This document shows positions 39,855-40,634 of a DNA stretch of 40,634 nt, piece after piece. The notes under the pieces were generated by a model that was not told where the DNA came from, searched no databases, and saw only the letters and a program-made list of their open reading frames with translations. This DNA is from Planctomycetaceae bacterium (GTDB lineage: Bacteria > Planctomycetota > Phycisphaerae > SM23-33): assembly GCA_039680605.1 (NCBI GenBank), contig JBDKTA010000012.1, positions 1 to 40,634 of the forward strand, written 5' to 3'. The number at the start of each line of letters is the position of its first letter. Position 1 is the first letter of the stretch. Position numbers and translations under genes: made by a program.

Positions 39855-40229
39855 ATGCGTACTATCTCACGCCAAGAATTAGTGGACTGGCTGGATAGTG
39901 ACGAATGGGACGGCGTCCTGATCGACGTGCTTCCGGAAGAATCGTTCCGTGATGTGCATGCCGCCGGGGCCATCAACGTGCCGCTGGGCGACGAATTTGA
40001 ACGTCGCGTGCGGCAGGCGGCTCCGGACAAGGTCAGAAACGTTGTCCTTTATTGTGGAAGCAGTCAGTGCCCGGCCTCGCAGGAGGCGGCGCTGAAGATG
40101 GAGGAGATGGGATACTCCAGAGTATTTGTGTTCAAGGGTGGTCTGGATGAATGGCAGCGGGCAGGACTGCCTCTTGAGGGGGAAAAGGTGGAGGCGCCTG
40201 CTTTCTCGCCGCCTGGATTCGATATCTGA
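39855..40229 (+). CDS. Rhodanese-like sulfurtransferase
   Basis: 124 residues, a single rhodanese domain without signal peptide, so probably cytoplasmic. The active-site loop is YCGSSQCPAS with the catalytic Cys67. Other family blocks: LIDVLPEESFRDVHAAGAINVPLG and SRVFVFKGGLDEWQRAGLPLEG. Rhodaneses move sulfane sulfur from persulfide carriers to acceptors such as tRNA-modifying enzymes or cyanide. The ATG at 39855 has AGAGG six bases upstream. It is followed by a spacer holding a long hairpin with U-tract. Sulfur acceptor unknown. Confidence 0.9.
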   Translation: MRTISRQELVDWLDSDEWDGVLIDVLPEESFRDVHAAGAINVPLGDEFERRVRQAAPDKVRNVVLYCGSSQCPASQEAALKMEEMGYSRVFVFKGGLDEWQRAGLPLEGEKVEAPAFSPPGFDI

Positions 40230-40376
40230 CGAGGGCTGTGCGCGCCGGATTTCTGACCGGCGAACTCGAAGGCCGAGCGTCGGCCTGAAGGATACCTATA
40301 CGGGGCCGGATTCAGACGGCGCGCACCGCCTCGTCAGTGAACTTGACAGCAGACCACGGAGGGAGACCTGGAAATG
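40230..40376 (+). other. Gene-free spacer downstream of rhodanese gene
   Basis: About 147 bases without a credible reading frame, leading into the long hairpin at 40377-40454. With the following element it makes a 405-base tract with no recognised gene to the end of the window. Possible short RNA region; see findings. Confidence 0.4.
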
Positions 40377-40454
40377 CGGCACGGTTGGAGCGCTGTCAGA
40401 CCCGCCATCCGGCAAGCGGGCCTGATAAGTGCTACTGACCGTGCCGTTTTTTTT
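40377..40454 (+). terminator. Long, bulged hairpin with eight-U tract: terminator or small-RNA end
   Basis: Outer stem CGGCACGGT / ACCGTGCCG (40377-40385 with 40438-40446). Inner stem AGCGCTGTCAG paired with CTGATAAGTGCT (one bulged A, two wobble pairs). Apex CCCGC / GCGGG with a loop CATCCGGCAA. Eight T follow at 40447-40454. The long stem with a U-tract is an intrinsic terminator, but much larger than usual, so it may be the 3' end of a structured RNA. Confidence 0.7.
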
Positions 40455-40501
40455 ATGCGCTTGTCCGCTCAGTTACCGGAGAAAAGTCGCGGCGGAGGAA
40501 C

Positions 40502-40634
40502 TAACCCGAAAACTGCATGAACCGCAGAGATCGCAGAGTACGCAGAGAAGCAAATGGCTCAAAACAAGACCATCTAACGTCGCCGTCGGCGTTAATCTGA
40601 AAAACAGACTGTCCATGCGCCCCGCTTCGCTAGT
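40502..40634. mobile_element. Family D MITE-like element (copy 3, cut by window edge)
   Basis: Starts TAACCCGAAAACTGCATGAA and continues through CCGCAGAGATCGCAGAG. It is the reverse complement of about 2790-2906 with a handful of mismatches. It runs off the right end of the window. Two near-identical copies at distant sites show recent movement of the family. Confidence 0.85.

Noticed and set aside
40377-40454. SRP RNA or RNase P RNA
   Set aside because: Core motifs expected for those RNAs (e.g. the GGAAG apical loop of SRP RNA) were not found.

Overview
The window looks like a piece of a high-GC Planctomycetota chromosome (probably Phycisphaerae-like). No single gene proves this. The inference rests on the gene style: large secreted PQQ-type beta-propeller proteins, a membrane VWA protein of the planctomycete kind, and a sulfatase remnant. 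It also rests on the many palindromic repeats whose translated arms read MGVSPM/GRDAHAT, a pattern I associate with planctomycete genomes. No rRNA, tRNA, CRISPR array, phage gene or complete insertion sequence was recognised.

Layout. 0-7 kb: trxB and a secreted protein on the minus strand, a signal-anchored protein and tadA on the plus strand, then a GAF-containing PTS enzyme I (ptsP) on the minus strand. 7-12 kb: a FabZ-type dehydratase and a 1299-residue beta-propeller protein (plus). 12-15.3 kb: a molybdate/tungstate-type ABC transporter (minus) whose binding protein is two binding-protein domains in one chain. 15.5-20.4 kb: a compact minus-strand cluster, in transcription order TetR regulator, short SpeD-like pyruvoyl decarboxylase, GNAT/FemAB-like transferase, ATP-grasp ligase and fold-III PLP decarboxylase. 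Tandem operator-like sites lie in front of the regulator. This is the best candidate for an undescribed pathway. 20.7-21.9 kb: a membrane-anchored dual-specificity phosphatase and a small membrane protein (plus). 21.9-26.3 kb: housekeeping genes queD, queE, smpB, rsmB and fmt (minus). 26.4-28.2 kb: an extremely acidic small protein, then an AbiEi-like regulator with an operator-like palindrome and a truncated nucleotidyltransferase partner, which looks like a decaying toxin-antitoxin pair. 28.3-36.4 kb (minus): a GH51-like glycosidase, an SGNH hydrolase, a large internally duplicated HEAT-type protein, a sulfatase C-terminal remnant and a VWA membrane protein. 36.7-40.2 kb (plus): a second beta-propeller protein that lacks the C-terminal part of its 1299-residue relative, and a rhodanese. 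An unusually long hairpin with a U-tract follows.

The second theme is repeats. At least five families of short inverted-repeat elements fill the gaps between genes. Two copies lie in frame inside genes (fmt and the ATP-grasp gene) and add about 31 and 17 residues without breaking the frame. Two others make up almost the entire spacers fmt/rsmB and rsmB/smpB, supplying the stop codon of one gene and ending next to the start codon of the next. This resembles the in-frame palindromic elements known from Rickettsia, and appears to be an independent case.

All functional calls come from reading motifs by eye. No database search or folding calculation was run.
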